Shown: positions 42,398-50,755 of the stretch, piece by piece
Numbering within the stretch: position 1 is the stretch's first letter
Layout: each line of letters begins with the position of its first letter
From: Companilactobacillus crustorum JCM 15951
GTDB taxonomy: Bacteria; Bacillota; Bacilli; Lactobacillales; Lactobacillaceae
Length of the DNA: 64,000 bases
Assembly (NCBI RefSeq): GCF_001434585.1
Contig: NZ_AZDB01000003.1
Coordinates: 26,809-90,808, forward strand
Direction of reading: 5' to 3'
Translations under genes and position numbers: made by a program
Notes under the pieces: model-generated
Told to the model about the DNA's origin: nothing
The model's database searches: none
The model's input: the letters and a program-made list of their open reading frames with translations, nothing else

Positions 42398-44164
42398 CTA
42401 ATTTACCATCTGTTCATTAACGTATTGTGCATATAGTTCATGTTCTTTCATCAATTCTTTATGAGTTCCATGTCCGGTTACGGAACCTTTTTCGATGAAG
42501 TAAATTTGGTCTGCATCAACGATTGTGGAAAGTCGATGTGCGATGACTAGGGTTGTACGTCCTACCATTAGTTGATCTAACGCACGTTGAACTTTTTCTT
42601 CAGATTCTGAATCGAGACTGGCTGTGGCTTCATCTAACATTAAAATTTTAGGATCACGGAGAAAGGCACGGGCAATAGCGATTCTTTGCTTTTGTCCACC
42701 GGATAATTTTACGCCACGTTCCCCAATTTGAGTGTTAAGTTGATCTGGGAAATTCTTAACGAACTCATCAGCATAGGCTAATTTTAGACCATGCCAGAGT
42801 TCTTCATCAGTTAAATTCCGATTTAAGCCATATTGGAGATTATCACGAATACTGCCAGCAAAAACGGCACTATCTTGTGAAACAAAACCGATTTGAGAAC
42901 GCCAGCTATTGAGATCGATATTCTTGATATCATCTTTACCGATTAGGATTGAACCGCTGTTAGGTTGATAGAATCTTTCCAAAAGTGAAAAAATAGTTGA
43001 TTTACCGCCACCTGATGGCCCAGCAAAAGCAATAACAGTATTAGGCTTTGCTGTAAATGAAACATCATGAAGAATTTGATTATCAGAGTTATAACTGAAA
43101 TTCAAATGATTAGCTGTAATGACTTTACCTTCAACATCGACAGTTTTGCCATTAGTAGTGATTTCTGGCTTGGTCTTTAAAATTTCTTGGATTCTTTCAG
43201 TTGAACCCATAGCTTTTTGAACTTGAGAGAAGAAAGTTGCAAAGCTAGCGACAGGTGTGATGATGTTGAATAGATAGAGTAGAAAAGCAACTAGTGAGCC
43301 ACTTGATAAAGTCCCTTGTTGGATTCTAACGGCACCATATCCTAAGATACCAACGAAGATACCGAGCATGGCTGTTGTCATAATAGGTTGAAGAACGGCT
43401 TCAATTTTGGCATCTTTGATACCAACTTTAAAGATTCTATCAATGAAGTTGCCACCAGTAGTCTTTTCAAATGTTTCACCATTGCTGGCTTTGATCAAAC
43501 GGACTTCAGAAAGTTTTTCGCTGGCGTCCGCATTGAAGTCAGCAGTGGCGGCTTGTAGCTTCCGTCCCAGTTTTGACATGATTCGTCCAATTGGCAATAA
43601 AATCAACACTATTATTGGTACCACGCCAAACATTAATGAAGCCATTTTCCAATCCATAAAGAATAGGATGATCATTGAACCAACTAATTGAATTGCTCCC
43701 GTAATGAAATTGGGAAATTGAGAAGTAATTAGGTCTTTGATAACACTAGTGTCATTAACTAATCGTGAACTGCTTTCACCAGATTTGTGATTGTCAAAAT
43801 AATCAACTGGTAATTTAAGCAGGTGAGCCCAGAGTTTTTCCCGTAATGTTTTAACAGAACTCTCGCCGACGTACCTTAAGATATAGCCCCCAATAGTTCC
43901 AAAACCTAATTGAATTAAAAAGGCCAGAATCAAAACGATTAGCATTTTACTATCAATTTTAGAAAGTCCACTTGTATCGACTAAACCTTTGGTTAATTGT
44001 GGAACGATCAAACTGGCACCACTGGTAACTAAACTTAACAGCATTCCTAAAAGAAACAGGCCTTTTTTAGGGTTAACGCCGTTAATTAAATGTAAAAAAT
44101 CTTTAAACTTGAACTGCCCAGTTCGTTTGGGTAATTCACGTCTCATAACTGCTTCATTGCGCAT
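42398..44164 (-). CDS. ABC exporter, fused permease and ATPase (MsbA/BmrA type)
   Basis: Half-transporter of 588 residues: six membrane helices in an ABC_membrane domain (about 35-330), then an ATPase with Walker A GPSGGGKST, signature LSGGQKQR and MLDEATAS. Homodimeric exporters of this type move drugs or lipids. Start ATG 44164 has GAGG about 9 nt upstream. It lies 25 bp after the marR gene in the same operon, so it is likely the regulator's target. Confidence 0.93.
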   Translation of the reverse strand: MRNEAVMRRELPKRTGQFKFKDFLHLINGVNPKKGLFLLGMLLSLVTSGASLIVPQLTKGLVDTSGLSKIDSKMLIVLILAFLIQLGFGTIGGYILRYVGESSVKTLREKLWAHLLKLPVDYFDNHKSGESSSRLVNDTSVIKDLITSQFPNFITGAIQLVGSMIILFFMDWKMASLMFGVVPIIVLILLPIGRIMSKLGRKLQAATADFNADASEKLSEVRLIKASNGETFEKTTGGNFIDRIFKVGIKDAKIEAVLQPIMTTAMLGIFVGILGYGAVRIQQGTLSSGSLVAFLLYLFNIITPVASFATFFSQVQKAMGSTERIQEILKTKPEITTNGKTVDVEGKVITANHLNFSYNSDNQILHDVSFTAKPNTVIAFAGPSGGGKSTIFSLLERFYQPNSGSILIGKDDIKNIDLNSWRSQIGFVSQDSAVFAGSIRDNLQYGLNRNLTDEELWHGLKLAYADEFVKNFPDQLNTQIGERGVKLSGGQKQRIAIARAFLRDPKILMLDEATASLDSESEEKVQRALDQLMVGRTTLVIAHRLSTIVDADQIYFIEKGSVTGHGTHKELMKEHELYAQYVNEQMVN

Positions 44165-44189
44165 TAACTTATCCTCTTATATTAAAAAT

Positions 44190-44885
44190 TTAGTATTTAT
44201 CGTTTCGCCAAAAGTCATTGCGAAAGTCAGGTCTTTGACCATTTCCATGTTCAGGTCTGGAGAAATGATTGTGTCTTCTGTCGAATCTAGGCATGCAACG
44301 ACCGTCAAAAGGAGCCTGACGCATGTGTTCTTGCATTTCACGTCGCATTTGATTAATTTCTTCAGGCGACATGTCATTTCTCATATTCATCATTTGATCG
44401 CGCATGTTTAACATTGCTTTATAACGGTCGGTTGGATCAATAAATTTTTCAGAATTTTTTTTAAAATCATCATCCCAGCCATCAGAAATTTTTTGAAGAT
44501 ATTTACTAAAACTAGTTTTTTCTTCATCTGATAAACCAGCTAAAAAGGTTTCACTGTAGCTTTCGTTTTTAAGTGCTGCATTTTCTTCAGCTTTTTTACG
44601 ACCAGCTTCAGTTAAATAAATTAGTTTGCTCCGTTTATCGTTTTCGTCTTCTTGACGAGTAATGTCTCCGTTATTTTCCATCTTTTTCATTAATTCGGCG
44701 ATAGAGCTAGGGCGGAGATCCAAAACTTCAGCCAAGTAGTTTTGAGTCAAGCCGTCTTCTAATTTTAAAATGGCTAGGACCCGCTGCTGTCCCGTAAGTT
44801 TTTGTTTCTTTTGTCCCATGTAGAAATTAGCTGCCTCGCTAACGAAGCGTAATTGTTTCATTAAATCATCTGTAAGTTTGCTCAT
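44190..44885 (-). CDS. MarR family regulator with long Met/Arg/His-rich tail
   Basis: 231 residues. The winged-helix MarR core spans about 5-140 (LTQNYLAEVLDLRPSSIAELMKKMENNGDI, then DKRSKLIYLTEAGRK). An extra tail of about 85 residues is rich in Met, Arg, Asn and His and contains one Cys. ATG 44885 follows GAGGAA by 8 nt; ATG 44900 overlaps that site. It likely represses its own promoter and the ABC exporter through the two palindromes upstream. Confidence 0.88.
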   Translation of the reverse strand: MSKLTDDLMKQLRFVSEAANFYMGQKKQKLTGQQRVLAILKLEDGLTQNYLAEVLDLRPSSIAELMKKMENNGDITRQEDENDKRSKLIYLTEAGRKKAEENAALKNESYSETFLAGLSDEEKTSFSKYLQKISDGWDDDFKKNSEKFIDPTDRYKAMLNMRDQMMNMRNDMSPEEINQMRREMQEHMRQAPFDGRCMPRFDRRHNHFSRPEHGNGQRPDFRNDFWRNDKY

Positions 44886-44919
44886 ATTTAAATTCCTCAT
44901 TTCAGTGTTATTAATTTAT

Positions 44920-44977
44920 TTCGGTACCGAACTTTATTGCAAGATGAATTATAGTTCGGTGCCGAAGTAAAAGTCAA
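44920..44977 (-). promoter_or_regulatory. marR-ABC promoter with two palindromic operators
   Basis: On the minus strand, TTGACT (44972-44977) and TATAAT (44948-44953) are 18 bp apart. The palindrome TTCGGTGCCGAA (44955-44966) lies in the spacer, and TTCGGTACCGAA (44920-44931) lies just past the start site. Their centres are 35 bp apart. Confidence 0.8.
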
Positions 44978-45065
44978 CCGTTTAAATTAAAATTTATCAA
45001 TCAATTCTTGAAAAGCCTGCAATATTAGTATTTGAGTGGTTGATATTTTTTTATAAACTAATTGA

Positions 45066-45116
45066 TTGACAGACAAAGTAAAAGAAAGTAAAGTCTAAAT
45101 AGTAAAAATTACTATT
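45066..45116 (+). promoter_or_regulatory. rpsN2 promoter with Zur-like box
   Basis: TTGACA (45066-45071), 17 bp, TAAAGT (45089-45094). The palindrome AATAGTAA-AAA-TTACTATT (45098-45116) overlaps the expected start site. Its core matches 12 of 14 fixed positions of the 7-1-7 Zur box of Bacilli (TCGTAAT-N-ATTACGA). Confidence 0.65.
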
Positions 45117-45156
45117 ATTAGCGAATGTAAAAATAATCTATATTAAAGGAGATACT

Positions 45157-45426
45157 ATGGCAAAAAAATCAAAAATTGCTAGAAATAAAAAACAGCTTGA
45201 ATTAGTAGCTAGATATGCCGAAGTCCGTAAGGAATTAAAGGCTAAGGGAGATTATATTGCTCTATCTAAGCTACCTCGAGATTCAAGTCCTGTTAGAATT
45301 AAAAATCGTGATTCACTAGATGGACGCCCTCATGCTTACATGCGTAAGTTTGGGATGTCTCGTTTGAATTTTAGACAATTAGCTCATGCCGGTCAGATTC
45401 CGGGTGTAAAAAAAGCTAGTTGGTAA
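45157..45426 (+). CDS. rpsN: 30S ribosomal protein S14, zinc-independent paralogue
   Basis: 89-residue S14 without the CxxC pairs of the 61-residue form at 23056. In B. subtilis the equivalent protein replaces the zinc form during zinc starvation and is repressed by Zur. Keeps the [18 protein letters not shown] end. AAGGAG upstream; the next small gene starts 9 bp after the stop. Confidence 0.95.
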   Translation: MAKKSKIARNKKQLELVARYAEVRKELKAKGDYIALSKLPRDSSPVRIKNRDSLDGRPHAYMRKFGMSRLNFRQLAHAGQIPGVKKASW

Positions 45427-45435
45427 GGAGAAATT

Positions 45436-45540
45436 ATGGAAAAGATGAATACAGCAACAGCTTACAGAATGCTTAAGAGTCCTAATATTAAAACTCGTAA
45501 ACGTGCATTGCGAGCCATTAAAGATAGCAAACGTAAATAA
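45436..45540 (+). CDS. 34-residue basic protein, putative metal homeostasis peptide
   Basis: ATG 45436 lies 7 nt after AAGGAG and encodes 34 residues beginning MEKMNTATAYRMLKSPNIK and ending in a lysine/arginine-rich tail. From memory, similar small proteins next to the alternative S14 of lactobacilli are labelled putative metal homeostasis proteins; their function is unproven. The shared Zur-like promoter supports a zinc link. Confidence 0.7.
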   Translation: MEKMNTATAYRMLKSPNIKTRKRALRAIKDSKRK

Positions 45541-45551
45541 TTAATATTTAA

Positions 45552-45581
45552 ATGGAATCGGTTTCACTCTCTTGGTATAAT
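45552..45581 (+). promoter_or_regulatory. cre site over the yfcC promoter
   Basis: Positions 45552-45566 match the CcpA consensus WTGNAANCGNWNNCW at every fixed base. It covers the -35 region of a promoter whose extended -10, TGGTATAAT, ends at 45581. This predicts glucose repression of the transporter. Confidence 0.75.
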
Positions 45582-45625
45582 CAAATTGTGAAGAACTTAA
45601 TTTATACTGAAAGAGGGAACTGATC

Positions 45626-47158
45626 ATGACTACGGCAACGAAGAAAAAACATAGTTTTCCGTCCGCTTATACGGTTATTGTCATTGTTCTAATTTTAGTT
45701 CAGGCATTAACCTTTTTTATTCCATCAGGTAAGTACAGTACTCTGGAATATAATGCGGGATTGGATAAATTTGTTATTACTGACGCTTCTGGTAAAACGG
45801 TCAAAAAAAGTGCCACCCAAGCGACACTTAATAAATATAAGATAAAAATCAAAGTTTCTAAATTTAAAGATGGTACGATTTACCGTCCAGCGGCAATTCC
45901 TAATACCTATCATCAAATTAAGAAGCCTAAACGTGGTCTCTTTGGAACAATTAATCAATTTTTAACCGCGCAAGTTCAAGGTATTGTTGATAGTGTCGAT
46001 ATTATCGTGTTCATCTTGATCTTAGGTGGCGTTATTGGAATTGTTAATGCTACTGGTGCCATGGATTCAGGGATGATGCGCTTATCAGAAAAACTTAAAG
46101 GTAAACAGAAATGGCTGATTGTTATTGTGACTTCCTTGATAGCTTTAGGGGGTACAACTTTTGGTTTAGCTGAAGAAACAATCGCTTTTTATCCCATTTT
46201 GATTCCAATCTTTTTGCTGGCAGGATATGATACTTTGACCGCAGTCGCGGCAGTTTATTTGGGAACGGCTATTGGATCAATGAGTTCAACAATCAATCCA
46301 TTTTCAACTGTGATTGCTTCGAATGCTGCCGGAATTAATTTTACTGATGGCTTACCAATGCGAGTTTTGATGTGGTTTGCAGCTGTTGGTATTTCAATCG
46401 TTTATACGATTCATTATGCTGAAAAAGTTAGAAAAAATCCTAGCAAGTCTTTAGTCGCTGATCAAGCAGCTGAAGATAAGGAGAAGTTTTTAGGCGATAT
46501 GGATCTAACGACTCAAAGCGATTTTACAATGCGCCAAAAATTATCCCTAATTGTCTTTGCTCTAGGCTTCGTAGTAATGATTTATGGCGTTCAACAGTTA
46601 GGTTGGTATTTCACAGAAATAGCAGTTGTCTTTTTAGCGGTAATCTACGTTTTGATCTTTACAGCAGGTTTGAAAGAAAGCAAATTCGTTTCTAGCTTTG
46701 TTTCAGGAGCGGGCGATTTACTAGGTGTTGCTTTGACAGTAGGATTAGCTAGATCAGTTGGAATTGTAATGGAAAAGAGTTTTGTCAGCGACACGATCAT
46801 GCATTATTTCAGCAATCAGATCAGTGGTATGAATAATGTATTGTTCATCTGCGTACTCTTCTTTGTTTATATTATTCTTGGTTTCTTTATTCAGTCATCT
46901 TCTGGTTTGGCAGTATTATCAATGCCAATCATGGCTCCGTTAGCAGATGTTGTGGGGATTGATCGTTCTTTGATCATCAATGCTTATAACTGGGGCCAAG
47001 GGTTGATTGGATTAGTAGCGCCAACGGGGTTGATTTTAGTTTCATTAGCAATGGTAAATGTCGGTTTTGATAAATGGATTAAGTTTGTTACCAAATTGTT
47101 AATCATGATCGTTATTCTGATTTTAGTATTTCTAAGTGTCGGAGTATTGATTAAATAA
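45626..47158 (+). CDS. YfcC-family membrane carrier, probably for C4-dicarboxylates
   Basis: 510 residues, about twelve hydrophobic helices with a large soluble loop near 40-110. Conserved segments GTTFGLAEETIAFYPILIPI and GTAIGSMSSTINPFSTVIA belong to the YfcC/DcuC superfamily. Members move dicarboxylates, basic amino acids or peptides. The next two genes encode fumarase and fumarate reductase, so malate or fumarate uptake or succinate exchange is the likely role. Confidence 0.8.
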   Translation: MTTATKKKHSFPSAYTVIVIVLILVQALTFFIPSGKYSTLEYNAGLDKFVITDASGKTVKKSATQATLNKYKIKIKVSKFKDGTIYRPAAIPNTYHQIKKPKRGLFGTINQFLTAQVQGIVDSVDIIVFILILGGVIGIVNATGAMDSGMMRLSEKLKGKQKWLIVIVTSLIALGGTTFGLAEETIAFYPILIPIFLLAGYDTLTAVAAVYLGTAIGSMSSTINPFSTVIASNAAGINFTDGLPMRVLMWFAAVGISIVYTIHYAEKVRKNPSKSLVADQAAEDKEKFLGDMDLTTQSDFTMRQKLSLIVFALGFVVMIYGVQQLGWYFTEIAVVFLAVIYVLIFTAGLKESKFVSSFVSGAGDLLGVALTVGLARSVGIVMEKSFVSDTIMHYFSNQISGMNNVLFICVLFFVYIILGFFIQSSSGLAVLSMPIMAPLADVVGIDRSLIINAYNWGQGLIGLVAPTGLILVSLAMVNVGFDKWIKFVTKLLIMIVILILVFLSVGVLIK

Positions 47159-47170
47159 GCTTGTAATGGA

Positions 47171-47216
47171 TGTCTAATTGTTGGTTAAAAAATTGACCAA
47201 TGATTGGACATTTTTT
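47171..47216 (+). terminator. Terminator after the yfcC-like gene
   Basis: An 18-bp stem with several G-U pairs (47171-47188 with 47193-47210), a tiny A loop, then six T residues. Confidence 0.85.
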
Positions 47217-47218
47217 GT

Positions 47219-47247
47219 TTGGGCGAAACTTTCAACTTCGCTATAAT
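47219..47247 (+). promoter_or_regulatory. fumC-frd promoter
   Basis: TTGGGC (47219-47224), 17 bp, TATAAT (47242-47247). The spacer holds an inverted repeat GCGAA-N9-TTCGC (47223-47241). Confidence 0.65.
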
Positions 47248-47277
47248 TGAAATAACAACTTTGTTTTGGAGGGAAAA

Positions 47278-48663
47278 ATGTCAGATTATAGAATTGAAGA
47301 AGATACTTTAGGTAAAGTAAAAATTCCGGTTGAGGCTATGTGGGGTGCACAAACTGAACGTAGTCGTCATAATTTTTCGACTGGCGCTAAGATGCCTTTG
47401 ACAATTATCAGGGCCTTATTGCAAATTAAAAAGGCTGCTGCGCTTGCAAACAAGGAAGCTCAAGCTCTTTCTGCTGCTAAGTCAGATTTGATAGTAGAGG
47501 CAATTGATCAGTTATTGAAATTGAATGATGCTGAATTGAGAAAAGATTTTCCTTTAGTGGTTTATCAAACTGGTTCAGGAACACAAACTAATATGAACGT
47601 AAACGAAGTTGTGGCACATGTGGCTGCACAGCTCAATTCAAAAATTGAGATTTTACCAAATGACGATGTCAATCATGGTCAGAGTTCGAATGACATTTTT
47701 CCAACAGCAATGAATATTACAGCGGCCATGGCCATTGATGAGTTAGTGGATTCGACAAAACATTTGGTTGCTGAATTGAAAGCGAAACAAACACAATATT
47801 GGAAAGTAGTTAAAATTGGACGTACTCATTTGCAAGATGCTACTCCTTTAACTTTCGGTCAAGAAATAAGTGGCTGGGTTAGTATGCTGGAACATGATTT
47901 AAGTTATTTACAAGAACTTAATCAAACATTGGGTGAATTGGCAATAGGTGGGACTGCTGTAGGGACAGGACTAAATGCTGCACCAGGTTTTGCTGAAAAA
48001 ATTGCTGTACAGATGAGTCAAACTTATCAACATGAATTTACGGCTGATAATAATAAGTTCTATGGTTTAGCAGCTCACTCAGGGTTAAACGTTGTTCATG
48101 GAGCGATGAAAACTTTAGCTAGTGATTTGTTGAAGATTGCTAATGACGTGCGTTTTTTGGCTAGTGGTCCGCGTTCTGGATATGGAGAATTGAATATCCC
48201 TGCAAATGAGCCAGGGTCATCTATCATGCCTGGAAAAGTTAATCCAACTCAAGCTGAAGCGATAACTATGGCTGCAGTTAGAGTGATGGGGAATGATGTC
48301 ACCGTAAATGTGGCAGCTAGTCAGGGAAACTTTGAAATGAACGTTTATAAACCTGTGCTAATTTATACATTTTTAGAGTCAGCTGAGTTGCTGACGGGAA
48401 CGATAACTGGTTTTGCTGACAAAATGATTGCTGGTATGACAGTTAATGAAGCTCGTATGGAAGAACTAGTTGACCAATCATTAATGACAGTAACGGCTTT
48501 GTCGCCACATATTGGATATCATCAGAGTGCAGAGATTGCTCAACAAGCCCAAAAAGCTGGCACAACCTTGCGAGAAGCAGCCATAAAATCAGGCTCAGTA
48601 ACGGCAGAGCAATTTGACAAATGGGTAGTACCGATTGATATGACTGGAATTGAGGAGAAATAA
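47278..48663 (+). CDS. fumC: Class II fumarate hydratase
   Basis: Interconverts fumarate and malate; 461 residues. Signature GSSIMPGKVNP near 315, plus SSNDIFPTAMN and GRTHLQDATP. I start at ATG 47278 with GGAGG upstream; the TTG 47266 is part of that ribosome binding site. The fumarate reductase gene follows by one base. Confidence 0.95.
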   Translation: MSDYRIEEDTLGKVKIPVEAMWGAQTERSRHNFSTGAKMPLTIIRALLQIKKAAALANKEAQALSAAKSDLIVEAIDQLLKLNDAELRKDFPLVVYQTGSGTQTNMNVNEVVAHVAAQLNSKIEILPNDDVNHGQSSNDIFPTAMNITAAMAIDELVDSTKHLVAELKAKQTQYWKVVKIGRTHLQDATPLTFGQEISGWVSMLEHDLSYLQELNQTLGELAIGGTAVGTGLNAAPGFAEKIAVQMSQTYQHEFTADNNKFYGLAAHSGLNVVHGAMKTLASDLLKIANDVRFLASGPRSGYGELNIPANEPGSSIMPGKVNPTQAEAITMAAVRVMGNDVTVNVAASQGNFEMNVYKPVLIYTFLESAELLTGTITGFADKMIAGMTVNEARMEELVDQSLMTVTALSPHIGYHQSAEIAQQAQKAGTTLREAAIKSGSVTAEQFDKWVVPIDMTGIEEK

Positions 48664-48664
48664 A

Positions 48665-50053
48665 ATGGCTGAAAAATTTAGTTTTGAACCGACTGATTTA
48701 AAGCAATTAAAAGACAATTACGATGTCATAATTATTGGTTCTGGAGGTGCTGGTTTAACTAGTGCAATTCAGGCCTATGAATTGGGGTTATCACCGGTAA
48801 TTTTAGAAAAAATGGATAAGCTTGGTGGTAATACAACGCGAGCTTCTTCAGGGATGAATGCCGCCGAAACTTTTGTTCAGTTGAACCATAAAATTGTTGA
48901 TAGTTTTGCTGATTTCTATAACGAAACATTCGTTGGTGGCGGTAAAATGAATAATCCGGAACTGTTGAAATTCTTTACTGAACATGGCGCTTTGGCTATT
49001 GATTGGTTAGATCAACATGATATCAAGCTAGATGATTTAACTATTACTGGCGGTATGAAAACGATGAGAACTCATCGACCTAGTTCTTTGGCGCCGATTG
49101 GGGGATATTTAGTAACTGAGTTATTGAAATACATTGCTAAATATCAGATTCCTTTGTTCGATAATATAAAGGTTACAGATTTGTTGACAGATAATGATCA
49201 AATTGTTGGGGTTAAGGCTTTTTCTAATCGTGAAATAAAAATTCAAGCTAAAGCAGTAGTTTTAGCCACAGGCGGTTTTGGCGCTGGCAAAGATCTTTTA
49301 GCACAATATCGTTCCGATTTATTGAATTTACGGACCACTAATCAACCCGGCGCTACCGGGGATGGCTTGAAATTAGCTCAAAAAGTAGGAGCTAAACTGG
49401 TGGATATGGATCAGGTTCAAGTTCATCCTACCGTTCAGCAGGATACGCCACATGCATTTTTAATAGGCGAGGCTGTCCGTGGTGAGGGAGCCATTTTAGT
49501 TAATAATTCAGGACAACGTTTTGTTAATGAATTGGATACCAGAAAGAATGTTACGCAGGCAATTGATGATTTGGGTGGAACTGGAGCTTATTTGATTTTT
49601 GATCAAAGTATTAGAAATCGAGTTAAGGCGATTGAATTTTATGACCATATTGGTTTAGTTGAGACAGGCCAAACACTTTCTGCATTAGCAGAGACAATTA
49701 AGGTTGATATTAATTCACTTCAAAGTACAGTTAATAATTGGAATCAAGCGGTCAAGATTAAAAATGATCAAGACTTTGGAAGAAAAACAGGGATGGAGCG
49801 AGATATTTCAGAAGCACCATTCTTTGCAATCCATATTGCTCCAGCAGTGCATTATACTATGGGTGGAGTAGCAATTAATCATCAGACCCAAGTCCTTGAT
49901 GAAGCTAATCAACCAATAGCAGGGTTATTTGCGGCCGGAGAAGTAGCTGGTGGCTTACACGGCAATAATCGTATTGGCGGAAATTCTATTGCTGAAACGG
50001 TAGTCTTTGGTCGCCAAGCTGGACAACAAGTGTATAAGTATTTAAAAGGGTAG
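48665..50053 (+). CDS. Fumarate reductase flavoprotein, soluble flavocytochrome-c type
   Basis: FAD-dependent reductase of 462 residues. N-terminal GSGGAGLTSAIQA FAD motif, HPTVQQD, RGEGAILVNNSGQRF with catalytic-type Arg in DTRKNV, HYTMGG, and a final GLFAAGEVAGGLHGNNRIGGNS. No signal peptide, haem motif or FMN-binding domain, so it should be cytoplasmic. With fumC it would make succinate and reoxidise reduced cofactors. ATG 48665 follows GAGGAG; the upstream TTG 48650 overlaps fumC. Confidence 0.88.
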   Translation: MAEKFSFEPTDLKQLKDNYDVIIIGSGGAGLTSAIQAYELGLSPVILEKMDKLGGNTTRASSGMNAAETFVQLNHKIVDSFADFYNETFVGGGKMNNPELLKFFTEHGALAIDWLDQHDIKLDDLTITGGMKTMRTHRPSSLAPIGGYLVTELLKYIAKYQIPLFDNIKVTDLLTDNDQIVGVKAFSNREIKIQAKAVVLATGGFGAGKDLLAQYRSDLLNLRTTNQPGATGDGLKLAQKVGAKLVDMDQVQVHPTVQQDTPHAFLIGEAVRGEGAILVNNSGQRFVNELDTRKNVTQAIDDLGGTGAYLIFDQSIRNRVKAIEFYDHIGLVETGQTLSALAETIKVDINSLQSTVNNWNQAVKIKNDQDFGRKTGMERDISEAPFFAIHIAPAVHYTMGGVAINHQTQVLDEANQPIAGLFAAGEVAGGLHGNNRIGGNSIAETVVFGRQAGQQVYKYLKG

Positions 50054-50061
50054 TTGTTAAT

Positions 50062-50108
50062 AAAAAAAGCCTGATGACTTAAAAAAATTAGTCATTAGGC
50101 TTTTTTTT
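50062..50108. terminator. Bidirectional terminator
   Basis: AAGCCTGATGACT pairs with AGTCATTAGGCTT, flanked by A and T runs. It separates the frd gene from the convergent HAD gene. Confidence 0.9.
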
Positions 50109-50118
50109 ATTTAAGGGA

Positions 50119-50745
50119 TTAAATTAGTTTAACTAAATCAGTTGGCTTTTCTAGGAGATAGTCGACTTTAGAAAATTCAGGATTATCTTTTGCACCCCAG
50201 CTAGCTAGGGCAAACTCAACATTGGCGCCCCGAGCACATTGGAAATCATAGATTGAATCGCCGATATAGAGGGTATTGATTGGATCAATTTTTAAGGATT
50301 CAATTGCTTTTAAAATAGGCTCAGGATTAGGCTTATGAAGTTTTGTTTGAGAAGCGGTTATGCAGATATCAAAGTATTGTTGGATTGGAAAATTATCAAA
50401 AACCATTTTTAATTCCTGATCGGTTCTTGAAGTAACGATTCCCAACTGAACATTTTTATTAGTTAATTGTCGCAACATTATTTCAATTCCAGAAAATAAA
50501 TTCGAATAGTGGAACATTGAATGGTCATTCTTTTCCCACAGATTCATTAATTCTTGACTGAGTTTGGGGTCATTAGAATATTTTTCGATTGCTTTGGTAC
50601 CAGGAATACCTAAAATATAAAATAAATCTTCAGCCTTTGGTTCGACATTCAATATGTCCTTTAAAGTTTTTTGCCATGATTTAATAATAGTTTTCTCGGT
50701 ATCAATTAAAGTTCCATCGACGTCAAATAAAATTGTTTTACTCAT
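50119..50745 (-). CDS. HAD hydrolase, phosphoglycolate-phosphatase-like
   Basis: 208 residues, nucleophile motif FDVDGTLIDTE (Asp 8 and 10), TSRTDQEL and GDSIYDFQCARGA. Helical cap of the subfamily I type between them. Probably a sugar-phosphate phosphatase. It lies 10 bp after a DeoR gene on the same strand, suggesting joint control. Confidence 0.88.
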   Translation of the reverse strand: MSKTILFDVDGTLIDTEKTIIKSWQKTLKDILNVEPKAEDLFYILGIPGTKAIEKYSNDPKLSQELMNLWEKNDHSMFHYSNLFSGIEIMLRQLTNKNVQLGIVTSRTDQELKMVFDNFPIQQYFDICITASQTKLHKPNPEPILKAIESLKIDPINTLYIGDSIYDFQCARGANVEFALASWGAKDNPEFSKVDYLLEKPTDLVKLI

Positions 50746-50755
50746 AATAATCTCC

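Noticed and set aside
42168-42401. 77-codon frame after the SDR gene
   Set aside because: It runs through the hairpin repeat, has no ribosome binding site and no recognisable protein features; explained by the repeat.
44920-44966. KpnI-like GGTACC as a restriction or methylation signature
   Set aside because: The two copies sit symmetrically on the marR promoter and differ in the centre, which fits an operator better.
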